DNA from: Murimonas intestini
Lineage (GTDB): Bacteria; Bacillota; Clostridia; Lachnospirales; Lachnospiraceae
Reading direction: 5' to 3'
Assembly: GCA_003148945.1 (NCBI GenBank)
Contig: QGGY01000007.1
Span: 159,376-223,375, forward strand
Length of the DNA stretch: 64,000 nucleotides
Part shown: positions 44,068-52,954 of the stretch, piece by piece
Position numbering within the stretch: the first letter of the stretch is position 1
Layout: every line of letters starts with the position of its first letter
Notes under the pieces: model-generated
The model's database searches: none
Told to the model about the DNA's origin: nothing
What the model saw: the letters and a program-made list of their open reading frames with translations, nothing else
Program-made: the position numbers and the translations under genes

Positions 44068-45039
44068 CTTCTCCTGAGGGTGGGCAATGGTGGTCAGGTT
44101 AAACGCCTCTTCCCGCGACATGGACGAATTGTCATATCCTGTCACAGAAATGTCCCCCGGCACCTGTATCCCCCTTTTCTTTAAAGTATGTATCATCTTC
44201 ACTGCAGTCTGGTCATTATAGCAGACTATCCCGTCAACAGGCACATGCCTGTCCAGGAGCTTCACTGTCATGAGGAAGGGTTTGCTCCCCCTGTCTTCTG
44301 TGTGGAACCAGATGACTCTGTCAGGATCATAGAGTATCCCTGTCTCCTGCAGCGCCTTAACATAACCCTTGTGGCGTTCACGCCCCTGCCTGTCATCTGC
44401 CTTGAAGATGCCCAGCAGGCTCCGGTGCCCCAGGGAAAGCAGGTACTTTGTCACAAGGTAGCCCCCCTGGCAGTCATCCATAAGGATATGGGGCCGTTCT
44501 GCCATCTGTTCATAAACTCCCTGTATAAATACATAGGGAATCCCAAAGGAATCCATTTTCTCATAGAGGCTGGTGTGCTTGCAGAGCAGCTCACTTTTGC
44601 TTGGCTCAATGATAAGCCCGTCAATATCCTTCTTCAGAATGTCCTCCAGACAGATTCTCTCCATTTGTCTGCTGTTTCCCGTATTTTTCAGTATGATGCT
44701 GTAACCGTTTGCAGAGAACACCTTGTCCATGCCCTGTATCAGCCACGGAAAAATGTAGTCAGATATATAAGTAGTGATAACACCTATATTGTGGGACTGC
44801 CTCATATGTCCCATGCGCTCTGAGCAGAATGTCCCCTTCCCATGGACGGCATTGATATACCCCTCCTGATTCAGGATATCCAGAGCCTTCCGGACCGTAT
44901 GCCTGCTGATATGATGTTCAGCCGCCAGCTCATTTTCCGACGGCAGCTTTTCCCCCGGCTTTATCCTGCCGCTCAGGATCTCATCCCTCAGCATCTCCAT
45001 CAGGGCAAAATATTTTGTTTTTCCGCTCTCTTCTGCCAT
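43945..45039 (-). CDS. araR: AraR-type regulator (GntR DNA-binding, LacI-type sensor)
   Basis: Residues 5-75 form a GntR winged helix (ILSGRIKPGEKLPSENELAA, SRHTVRKALDILNQEGYI, GKGTF). Residues about 85-360 form a LacI/periplasmic-binding sensor (IGVITTYISDYIFPWLIQG, YVFIQGVYEQ, VTGYDNSSMSREE), the fusion known from AraR, the arabinose repressor. GGGAGG lies before the ATG. The last 41 codons overlap the oppositely transcribed MFS gene. With ribulokinase 5 kb away it may control arabinose use, although no clear AraR box was found beside araB. Confidence 0.88.
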   Translation of the reverse strand: MAEESGKTKYFALMEMLRDEILSGRIKPGEKLPSENELAAEHHISRHTVRKALDILNQEGYINAVHGKGTFCSERMGHMRQSHNIGVITTYISDYIFPWLIQGMDKVFSANGYSIILKNTGNSRQMERICLEDILKKDIDGLIIEPSKSELLCKHTSLYEKMDSFGIPYVFIQGVYEQMAERPHILMDDCQGGYLVTKYLLSLGHRSLLGIFKADDRQGRERHKGYVKALQETGILYDPDRVIWFHTEDRGSKPFLMTVKLLDRHVPVDGIVCYNDQTAVKMIHTLKKRGIQVPGDISVTGYDNSSMSREEAFNLTTIAHPQEKLGEMAAELLLEQIHGVPETESHVQTLIEPELIVRGSCKAI

Positions 45040-45067
45040 AGCTGCCTCCCTGGATACGATTCTCCGG

Positions 45068-46432
45068 TTACTCTTTAAACATGATGCGGAGTTTTTTCAT
45101 TACGTAGAAATACGCAGGGATCAGAAAAAGGTCAGCTGCTATCCAGGCACAGCCATTTGCCAGACAGGCCGCCGTGTAACCGAATGCAGGTACAAGCGCA
45201 AATGCCACAAATGACCTGGCTGCCATCTCGCATACGCCTGCCAGGATCGCAAACATGCTGTAGCCCATCCCCTGTATCAGGAACCTTACAATATTAACAA
45301 TGGAAAGCAGCAGATAGCAGACTACATTCAGAAGCAGATATGTATATATCTGACTGATGATCTGTGTTTCTTCCCTGCCCACAAATAAAACCGGAAGGCT
45401 TTTTCCAAATACAAGTATCAGCACCAGGGCCACAGCAGAATATGCAGCCCCCAGGATCACACAGCTTTTTAAGCCCTTTCCTATGCGGTCCAGCTTCCTG
45501 GCTCCCACATTCTGCCCTCCGTATGTAGCCATAGTAGCCCCCATCGCATCAAAAGGACAGCAGAAAAATGCCCCTATCTTGGATCCTGCCGCTATAGAAG
45601 CCACCGCAGCAGCCCCCAGGGAATTTACCGCAGTCTGCAGGATTACGCTTCCCACAGCTGTTATAGAATATTGCAGTCCCATGGGAATTCCCATTTTACA
45701 CAATACAGATACATACTGCCTGCCGATTTCCCAATCCTCTTTTTTCAGTCTCAGTACAGGGAAATGCTTTATCATAAAGAAAAAGCAGAGTATGCCCGAA
45801 ACAGCCTGGGATACAACAGTTGCCCATGCCGCCCCTGACACGCCCATCTTAAATACTATTATAAATAAAAGATCCAGGACTATGTTTAGCAGGGCAGATA
45901 ATGTCAGAAATACCACCGGCGTTTTAGCATCGCCCAGGGAACGGATATATCCTGAAAGCAGATTATAAAGGAACGTGGCCGGAATCCCCGCGAAGATCAC
46001 GATGATGTACTTATACGCCTCTTCCAGTATATCATCCGGAGTATTCATCATTATGAGAATCTTTTTGCAGAGCAGGACAAATACGGCTGTCATGACTACC
46101 GCAAACCCCGCTGCCAGAATGGCGCTGTTTCCCACAAAGCGGCGCAGCCCGTTCTCATCTCTGGCCCCGAATTTCTGCGCTACCGGTATGGCAAATCCAT
46201 TACATATCCCCATACAAAACCCGATCACAAAAAAATTCACTGATCCTGTGGACCCCACTGCCGCCAGCGCATTAACACCCAGGAAACGCCCCACGATCAG
46301 TGTATCCGCCATACTGTAAAACTGCTGAAACAAAAAACCAAATACCATAGGCAGGGTAAATCCCAATATCAGCTTCATGGGAGAACCCTGCGTCATATCT
46401 CTCACTCTTGTCTTCTCGGACGACTTTGCCAT
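45068..46432 (-). CDS. MATE-family efflux transporter
   Basis: The twelve-helix antiporter of the DinF/NorM superfamily has MVFGFLFQQFYSMADTLIVG and GVNALAAVGSTGSVNFFVIG in the first bundle and QGMGYSMFAILAGVCEMAAR in the second. Length 454 is standard. AAGGAG lies eight bases before the ATG. Its stop is 28 bases before the AraR start on the same strand, so both may be co-transcribed. Substrates of such pumps are cationic drugs or metabolites driven by sodium or protons. Confidence 0.9.
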   Translation of the reverse strand: MAKSSEKTRVRDMTQGSPMKLILGFTLPMVFGFLFQQFYSMADTLIVGRFLGVNALAAVGSTGSVNFFVIGFCMGICNGFAIPVAQKFGARDENGLRRFVGNSAILAAGFAVVMTAVFVLLCKKILIMMNTPDDILEEAYKYIIVIFAGIPATFLYNLLSGYIRSLGDAKTPVVFLTLSALLNIVLDLLFIIVFKMGVSGAAWATVVSQAVSGILCFFFMIKHFPVLRLKKEDWEIGRQYVSVLCKMGIPMGLQYSITAVGSVILQTAVNSLGAAAVASIAAGSKIGAFFCCPFDAMGATMATYGGQNVGARKLDRIGKGLKSCVILGAAYSAVALVLILVFGKSLPVLFVGREETQIISQIYTYLLLNVVCYLLLSIVNIVRFLIQGMGYSMFAILAGVCEMAARSFVAFALVPAFGYTAACLANGCAWIAADLFLIPAYFYVMKKLRIMFKE

Positions 46433-46494
46433 ATCCTTTGCTCCTTAATGATTCTTTGAACCATCTCATATCAATTTTCTTTTTTCCGGAAATC

Positions 46495-46523
46495 ACTATA
46501 TACTCTTTGGAGCTAAGTTGCAA
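46495..46523 (-). promoter_or_regulatory. Promoter of the MATE/AraR unit
   Basis: Reading leftward, TTGCAA, 17 bases, TATAGT lie about 60 bases before the MATE start, after the GH106-like stop codon. Confidence 0.6.
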
Positions 46524-46566
46524 GCAAAATATGTAAAAATCAACAGATTCGTTTATAACTGTTTTT

Positions 46567-49500
46567 TCAGTCTGTCCGGAATATGACCGGAGTTTTAAGT
46601 ATCCCCATCCTTTTCAGCTGATATTCATAGGCGTACCGTTCATCCTGTGTTCTCCACTCGTTTGGTCCGGATGACCACTCTACGATCTCATCACAGCTGT
46701 GCACAGTGCCAAAGGCGTTGATACGGTTACCAAATGAAATTATTTCCAGCCTGTGTGTTCCGGCAGCAAGGTGCCCCAGGGATATTTCATAAGGGGCATA
46801 TGCAACAGGCTGCCATTTGCCGCCATCCACGGATACCTTCAAAAGCGGCGCGCTGAATTTGCTGATCTGGACAGCATAGGAACCTTCTTCTGTCTCAAAT
46901 GCCAGTTCATATTTCAGATTTCCTGCATAAAACGGCAGTCCCTGGACCGTATAGTCTCCAAACAGAAGTTTGTCCGGCATAGCTGTCAGATATGCCTCCC
47001 GGCCTGCTGTACGCACACCGAATTTACCAAGCATATAAGACCATTCCAGATTTGTCTTTTTCCCAAAAGGACGTGTGATACACAGTTCATTCCTGCCCTT
47101 TTGAACACCTCCCAGTTCGATCTTCTTCAGACATTCATCCACATACCAGCCGCAGACTTTCTTTTCTGCAGCCTCTCCGTTCCAGGTGATCTCTGCCTCC
47201 CCTGGCTGTTCCAGGGCCAGATAAATCATATCCTCTTTGGTTTCCGACAATACCGTATAGCGCAGGGTGACTGTATGCTCCAGCTCTTTCTCCGCAGCAG
47301 TTACCCAGGGCTGAGGCCATGCTTCCATCCTCTTGGGATAGCCGAGACGCTCCCGGAGTATATTATCTATCCGAAGGATCTCCTCTGTTTCCTGCCAGCT
47401 CTCCTGGTCAAACCGGTATTCGCACTGGTCCAGAAGCAGCACATTAGGTTCCTCAAGATAAAATGCCTGCGGCTGGGGCAGTAATTTTTCTTCCCTGTGT
47501 TTATCCGGCCTCACAAACTGTCCCGCAGCAGCATCATCCGCAGTCTGTATCCCCATGTACTCTCCCTGAACAGGATGCAGGTGCAGAAGGAGGCTGTCAT
47601 GAAGATCCAGGACCTGCTTAAACTCTGTCCAGCCACCTTTTACAGTGGCAGGGCATTTTCTCACTATACCTATCTGCGTGTCGCAGATATCCACTCTCCA
47701 CTTTCCTGCCAAACGTATATGGTATTGTATTTCCTGGGTCATATCCTGTGTCTTTGGCTTTGTTCCATTAGCAATAAATATCCACCGGCACTCCCCATCC
47801 TGCCGCATCTGATAAAGAAAATGTCCGGCTGCTCTTCCGTCCGGCATGTGTATCTCTATTTCCCGGTAAGGCTCCAGAGCTTTGAGCAGTTCTATTTTAT
47901 CCATGGGAATACGTACACACTGCTCTGCCAGTTTCCTACCTGCAGGATTTTTTCTGGCATCCACATATTCAGGCGCCTTGCCCGCAAAGATCACTGTCCC
48001 CTCTGCCTTCCTGAAGCTTTCCAGATATGCCAGCGTCGTGCTTCTGAGAGTCTCACACCCGGGAACCAGAATTACATCATACTGCATCTCACCTACTGCA
48101 ATGGTTCCTTTTCCAATATTCACAGGCTGCACGGCCAACAGGGACTCTGCCAGAAAATCAAAATCTGTCAGACCAAACAGCAGCCATTCGGTAATACTTT
48201 TAAACTGCTGTTCTAAAAGATCCCTGATCTGAGCTGTCTGTTCCTTGGGCCCAAAGTGCAGCCAGTAGCTCTCCACCGGATGTATCACGGCTACACGCAC
48301 ACGTGGTGTTCCCCGCATCATGGCAGTATTTACCCGTGCAAAGTGGTCTTCCACCATCTTATATTCTTTATACCAGGGGGACTGATAGAAAATAGAAGCC
48401 GGATAGTCTCGTTTGGCCTCCCCCTCCATACTTACCCATGAGAGATGATGCACCCTTCTGGTAACACCAAGAGCTGCCTGCCAATCTCCCTGAAGCTTAT
48501 GCCCCCTGAAATCAAAATCCCAGTTTGTCACCCCGTAGAGCTCACTGAGCACACCTTCACGGCCATATTGATGGGCAGCGCTCTGTGCCTGTTTCGCTGT
48601 AGTATATTCTCTCCAGTCACACAGCATATCGATCCCCGGCAGCCCAAAGCTCCTGTAAGAACGCATGGCCTCTCCCAGGGCTGAAGTCTGGCTGAGCAGT
48701 GTAGGTTCTTCCATCATATGGCCTGTAAGCATAAGGCCGTGTCCGGTGCACCAGCTGCCCACCGTATCTGCAAAAGAAGATGCAAACAGCTCTGCCAGCC
48801 CTTCGTGGTACTGGTAGCGCGCAGCCGAAACACCGCCTTCGGGAAGCTCCCAGATGACCTCCGGAAAATGCTCCAGAAAACTCTCCCCAAAACGCTGCTG
48901 GTAGAAATCCTCAAAGCTGTCTGTGTATGGAATCACAAGCGCCTTTTTTTCTCCTGCAAAATCCAGCGTCTCTTTCCGTACAAACTGAGGCTCATCAGTA
49001 AAGATGGATGGCACTGCCTCCCCGAATTCTTCTCCGAAACGCCGTGCATAGGCTTCATGAGTCACCTGTATAAATTTCTCGATTGCCTTCCCATTCAGAG
49101 TGTCCACATAAGTCTGGTTATTATGCCAGGGTGTCGGTTCTGCAATTTCCAGATAAAGCCTCCATATATCACCTCCGCCCTCTTCCACGGGCGCTTCTGT
49201 TTTCTGCCAGGACTTCAGGCATCCATTCTCCAGCTCTATCCTGTAAATACCCAGCAGCCTGCAGTCCTGGCTCTCTTTCTTATCCATTCCCTCAGGCACA
49301 AAGAGCAGGTGCCTGCTGCGGTATTCTCTCTGCTTTGTCACAATACCGCCTGCCGCTCCTGATGGCCAGCGGTCCTCATCATACAGGTATGTGTACAGTC
49401 CCTCTTTCTTACCTTCCTCAATGCACGCTGACACACAGTCCATAAATTCCTCACCCAGATAAGGTGTATCCAGCCCCACACGGCAGTGGATATGATAACC

Positions 49501-49641
49501 ACCCATCCCCATCTCTTTAAAGTAATGGATCTGCCTGGTCAGCTGTTCTGCATCCAGTTTATTGTTCCATGCCCAGAAGGGCGCTCCCCGAAAAAATGCC
49601 GGAGGATTTTTAAATTCCTCTTCTGTCCACTGATCTCTCAT
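46567..49641 (-). CDS. GH106-like glycoside hydrolase (probable alpha-L-rhamnosidase)
   Basis: The 1024-residue cytoplasmic protein begins with the GH106-type barrel: PPAFFRGAPFWAWNNKLD, EMGMGGYHIHCRVGLDTPYL, GLYTYLYDEDRWPSGAAGG, FTDEPQF, MLTGHMMEEP and GIDMLCDWREYTTAKQ. A flavodoxin-like middle domain and C-terminal beta-sandwiches (from about residue 750) follow. Known GH106 enzymes release alpha-L-rhamnose; the superfamily is wide, so the exact linkage is open. No signal peptide is present. It is the last gene of the third glycan locus, 15 bases after the second binding-protein gene. Confidence 0.82.
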   Translation of the reverse strand: MRDQWTEEEFKNPPAFFRGAPFWAWNNKLDAEQLTRQIHYFKEMGMGGYHIHCRVGLDTPYLGEEFMDCVSACIEEGKKEGLYTYLYDEDRWPSGAAGGIVTKQREYRSRHLLFVPEGMDKKESQDCRLLGIYRIELENGCLKSWQKTEAPVEEGGGDIWRLYLEIAEPTPWHNNQTYVDTLNGKAIEKFIQVTHEAYARRFGEEFGEAVPSIFTDEPQFVRKETLDFAGEKKALVIPYTDSFEDFYQQRFGESFLEHFPEVIWELPEGGVSAARYQYHEGLAELFASSFADTVGSWCTGHGLMLTGHMMEEPTLLSQTSALGEAMRSYRSFGLPGIDMLCDWREYTTAKQAQSAAHQYGREGVLSELYGVTNWDFDFRGHKLQGDWQAALGVTRRVHHLSWVSMEGEAKRDYPASIFYQSPWYKEYKMVEDHFARVNTAMMRGTPRVRVAVIHPVESYWLHFGPKEQTAQIRDLLEQQFKSITEWLLFGLTDFDFLAESLLAVQPVNIGKGTIAVGEMQYDVILVPGCETLRSTTLAYLESFRKAEGTVIFAGKAPEYVDARKNPAGRKLAEQCVRIPMDKIELLKALEPYREIEIHMPDGRAAGHFLYQMRQDGECRWIFIANGTKPKTQDMTQEIQYHIRLAGKWRVDICDTQIGIVRKCPATVKGGWTEFKQVLDLHDSLLLHLHPVQGEYMGIQTADDAAAGQFVRPDKHREEKLLPQPQAFYLEEPNVLLLDQCEYRFDQESWQETEEILRIDNILRERLGYPKRMEAWPQPWVTAAEKELEHTVTLRYTVLSETKEDMIYLALEQPGEAEITWNGEAAEKKVCGWYVDECLKKIELGGVQKGRNELCITRPFGKKTNLEWSYMLGKFGVRTAGREAYLTAMPDKLLFGDYTVQGLPFYAGNLKYELAFETEEGSYAVQISKFSAPLLKVSVDGGKWQPVAYAPYEISLGHLAAGTHRLEIISFGNRINAFGTVHSCDEIVEWSSGPNEWRTQDERYAYEYQLKRMGILKTPVIFRTD

Positions 49642-49656
49642 ATTCTTTATTCTCCA

Positions 49657-51159
49657 TCATTCCTGCTGCTGTTTTTTAAATTCGTCAAACTGTCTTTGCG
49701 CTTCGGAAAGGACCTCATCTATACCGGCCTGCTTCAGCTTGTCAATGGCTCCGGCGATATTCTCATCATAGTCCTGAAACCCCAGTGCGATGGGCAGCAG
49801 ATATTCTGCCTCTATTGCCTGAAGCTGTGCATATTCCATATTCACTGGCCCTGTATTGAAAATAAAGTGACGGGTCTTCTTCGGGATGCTGCCCTCTGAA
49901 CTTGCATAATAAGTCTCTATCTGTTCGTCCGTCACATAGTCCGGGAATCTGCGGAAGACAGGATTTACTGTCATCCAGCTGTTGATCAGCCCATCGGAGC
50001 AAAGACGCTTTACCCGCCCCTGCGGAGTCAGAGTATAATCTGTCCCTTCTATTCCATATGTCCACAGGTCCACCCACTCCTGATTTTTCTGAAACAGATT
50101 GATCACCTTCACATAGGCGGCAAGCTCTTCCTCATCCTTCACTCCCGCGCTGACCGCAAAGGCTGTCACATAAGTCCCTCCCCAGTCTATAAGAGGCTTT
50201 TCATTTACATCCCCAAGGTAAATATTCTCAAACACTGCATCCGGAACTGACAGGCGCACCTTCTCCATCATCTCAAAGATCCTGTCGCAGGAACTGACCG
50301 CAAACATGGAATGTCCTACATCGGATTCATTTTCTGACTGTATAGCATTGTACAGAAGATATTCCGGGATGATCCCCATCTCTTTCCACCTGCTTGTGAT
50401 CTCACACACCTGCTTAAACTCCGGGGATTCGTAATAACTGTACAACGCCGTATCCTCCGGATGGTTTGCATCAGTCATAATAAAGTTATTAATAAACTCC
50501 ATATTTTTATCAGAGGCAATAACGCCGTTTAAAATTCTGGGATTCATCTTGCCTCCCAGCCCGATGTAGTCCGGATGGAGTTCTTTACATGTGCTGTAGA
50601 ATCTCTCCAGTTCCTCCAGCGTACTGATCCCGGAAAATCCGGCCTCCTCCATGAGATCCCTGCGTACCATAATGAGATAATCTTCCCCGGCATTTTCTTT
50701 ATAACCCACCGGCACTGCATACACCCGCCCATCAATCACAAAAGCTCTTACTGCATTTGCTTCATCACAGTATTCATACAGCTGCGGTGCATTTTCCTCA
50801 AGCACATCCGTCACATCCGCATAGTATCCCTTGCCTGCCATTTGGGCTGTGATCTCTGTGTTTGTATAGCACATAAATTTTTCTCCCGTGGAAAACATCA
50901 TTTCCGACTTGCCGGTTCCGTATTCTGACCATGGCAGGTAAGAGATCTGCAGGTCCACATTGATCTCATCCAGCACCCTCTGATGTATCTCATCCTCCAT
51001 CAATTCCTGCATCCTCGCGGATTCTTCCCCGAACATGAGCAGATTTACAGTTACCGGAGGCTCTTTTGCAGATACAGTATCAGAGCCGAACCCTGCCAGC
51101 ACAAATAAAGCTGCTGCTCCTGCTGTCCATTTTTTCCAATTATTTTTTCTATCCTTCAT
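49657..51159 (-). CDS. Second extracellular solute-binding protein of the locus
   Basis: The 500-residue protein is a family-1 (DUF3502/LplA-like) binding fold with VTVNLLMFGEESARM, VYAVPVGYKENAGEDYLIMV and DYTLTPQGRVKRLCSDGLIN. The N-terminus AGAAALFVLAGFGSDTVSAKE is a signal with a type I cleavage site and no lipobox cysteine, which is unusual for a Gram-positive binding protein and implies a released or loosely held protein. It follows the two permeases, while another binding protein precedes them. The two may bind different ligands of the same transporter. Confidence 0.85.
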   Translation of the reverse strand: MKDRKNNWKKWTAGAAALFVLAGFGSDTVSAKEPPVTVNLLMFGEESARMQELMEDEIHQRVLDEINVDLQISYLPWSEYGTGKSEMMFSTGEKFMCYTNTEITAQMAGKGYYADVTDVLEENAPQLYEYCDEANAVRAFVIDGRVYAVPVGYKENAGEDYLIMVRRDLMEEAGFSGISTLEELERFYSTCKELHPDYIGLGGKMNPRILNGVIASDKNMEFINNFIMTDANHPEDTALYSYYESPEFKQVCEITSRWKEMGIIPEYLLYNAIQSENESDVGHSMFAVSSCDRIFEMMEKVRLSVPDAVFENIYLGDVNEKPLIDWGGTYVTAFAVSAGVKDEEELAAYVKVINLFQKNQEWVDLWTYGIEGTDYTLTPQGRVKRLCSDGLINSWMTVNPVFRRFPDYVTDEQIETYYASSEGSIPKKTRHFIFNTGPVNMEYAQLQAIEAEYLLPIALGFQDYDENIAGAIDKLKQAGIDEVLSEAQRQFDEFKKQQQE

Positions 51160-51198
51160 AAACTTTGTCTGCTCCTGTTCTTATGAAATAACGTCCAG

Positions 51199-52029
51199 TT
51201 ATCCTTTGACTGAACCGGCCACCATGCCGTCCACTATTCTCTTATTAAAAATAATAAATAAGATCAGCATTGGTATTGTAATGATTATAACATCTGCAAA
51301 TAATAAATTATATGAACTTTGATACTGCCCCATAAAATTATAAAGGGTAAGCTGGACTGTAGCATTTTTTCTCCCCGGGAAGAAATACAGAGGATTTGTA
51401 AAATCATTAAATACGCTGACTGCATTCAGTATAATAACTGTTGCCGTGACTGGCTTTAAAAGAGGAAAGATGATTTTGCAGAACATTCCCAGCCGCTCAC
51501 ATCCATCTATGTAGCCCGCCTCCTCAAGCTCTATGGGTATCGTTCCCACGAATCCCCTGTAAAGCATGATATCAAAAGGAATCTGAAGAGCAATCTCTAT
51601 CATGACCATACTGAACATAGTGCCGTCTATATGAAGCCCCTGGGTGATCCAGATAGTCGGCAGGATAGCCGGCGGCACCATCAGGCCCATCATGGTCACA
51701 AAATTAGCCGCCTTTGTCAGCCCGTCTTTTCTCCTCTGCAGGATATAACCGGCCATGGAGCAGACAATGATCAGACCTCCCACTGAAAATACTGTCAACA
51801 GAATACTGTTTTTAAAAGCAGTGAGCAGTATATAATTGTTCGCCGTAAATACTTCTGAATAATTTTTCCAGACAAAGGTCTCCGGCAGAGCCAGTTGAAG
51901 AAGGTTTGCTTCCCGTCTGTCTTTTAAGCTGTTGCTGAGTATGAAGATAAATGGAACCACAAAAATCAGAAAAGCTGCTGCCATCCCAATGATATCCCCA
52001 AGCAGCCTGAACCTCTTATTTTTTTTCAT
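51199..52029 (-). CDS. CUT1 sugar ABC transporter permease (MalG-like)
   Basis: The six-helix permease of 276 residues has EAA loop ELEEAGYIDGCERLGMFCKI followed by FPLLKP. AAGGAGG lies before the ATG, and the preceding gene's TGA is one base upstream, so the pair is translationally coupled. The partner permease and the binding protein are upstream, and no ATPase is encoded in the locus. Confidence 0.9.
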   Translation of the reverse strand: MKKNKRFRLLGDIIGMAAAFLIFVVPFIFILSNSLKDRREANLLQLALPETFVWKNYSEVFTANNYILLTAFKNSILLTVFSVGGLIIVCSMAGYILQRRKDGLTKAANFVTMMGLMVPPAILPTIWITQGLHIDGTMFSMVMIEIALQIPFDIMLYRGFVGTIPIELEEAGYIDGCERLGMFCKIIFPLLKPVTATVIILNAVSVFNDFTNPLYFFPGRKNATVQLTLYNFMGQYQSSYNLLFADVIIITIPMLILFIIFNKRIVDGMVAGSVKG

Positions 52030-52030
52030 C

Positions 52031-52888
52031 TCATTCTACCTCCTTGCTCAGCAAAAACTTTTGCAGCGGAAAGGCCAGCAGGCCGATCAATATCAGCATA
52101 ATCACATTCCCGGCTGTTGACAGGCCATAAAATCCAGCTGCATACTGCTTGTATACCACGGAAGCCAGTACATCAGATGCAAAACCCGGACCTCCCCCTG
52201 TCATAGACCAGATTAAGTCAAAGCTTCTGAGTCCTCCGATAAAAGATAAGATAATTACTGAATTCATAGCCGGGCGGCAGAGAGGAATAGTTATGTTTTT
52301 AAGCTTCTGCCAGCCATTTGCCCCGTCTATTGCCGCCGCTTCGTAATAATTTTTGTCAATAGAGACGATACCGGCTATATAGATCACTGTGGCAACAGAA
52401 ACACCCTTCCACACATCAGTTAATATGACAGAGTATAAAGCCATGTCCACATTTCCCAGCCAGTCCGGGCCATGTCCACCGAAAAATGCAATGATCTGGT
52501 TAAACAATCCCTTCGTTGGATGCATCAAAGCCTTGAAAGCCATGCCTACTGCTACTGTACTAACCAGATTTGGAAAAAAGACAATAGAGCGGATCAGATT
52601 TTTTGTCCTGATCCCGCTTGTTAAGAATACTGCAATAAAAAATGCAAGGATTACTTTTAACCCGGAAGTGCCAATCGCATAGATCATCGTATTCACAACA
52701 CTGTGGCTCAGAGAACGCTCTGAAAAGAACAGAGCAAAATTGTCCAGACCGCAAAAAGTAAAACCTGAAAAATCCCAGACTGTCATACTGAAAAAGAATG
52801 AAACAGCCATCGGTATTATAAAGAAAACAAGGAAAACACTCATTGCCGGAAGCAAAAACCATGCCGGATATATTCTCTTCCTATTCAT
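52031..52888 (-). CDS. CUT1 sugar ABC transporter permease (MalF-like)
   Basis: The six-helix permease of 285 residues has EAA loop NYYEAAAIDGANGWQKLKNI followed by TIPLCRP. AAAGGAGAG precedes the ATG. A terminator-like hairpin separates it from the binding-protein gene, so the permeases are probably expressed less than the binding protein. Confidence 0.9.
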   Translation of the reverse strand: MNRKRIYPAWFLLPAMSVFLVFFIIPMAVSFFFSMTVWDFSGFTFCGLDNFALFFSERSLSHSVVNTMIYAIGTSGLKVILAFFIAVFLTSGIRTKNLIRSIVFFPNLVSTVAVGMAFKALMHPTKGLFNQIIAFFGGHGPDWLGNVDMALYSVILTDVWKGVSVATVIYIAGIVSIDKNYYEAAAIDGANGWQKLKNITIPLCRPAMNSVIILSFIGGLRSFDLIWSMTGGGPGFASDVLASVVYKQYAAGFYGLSTAGNVIMLILIGLLAFPLQKFLLSKEVE

Positions 52889-52902
52889 AATCTCTCCTTT
52901 CT

Positions 52903-52939
52903 AAAAAGGGGCTGCATATGTTATATGGCAGCCCCTTTT
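52903..52939 (-). terminator. Partial terminator between binding-protein and permease genes
   Basis: AAAAGGGGCTGC (minus strand, 52928-52939) pairs perfectly with GCAGCCCCTTTT (52904-52915) over a 12-base loop and runs into TTTTTAG. In this place it should lower, not abolish, expression of the genes behind the binding protein. Confidence 0.65.
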
Positions 52940-52954
52940 GCTCAGCATAATTTT

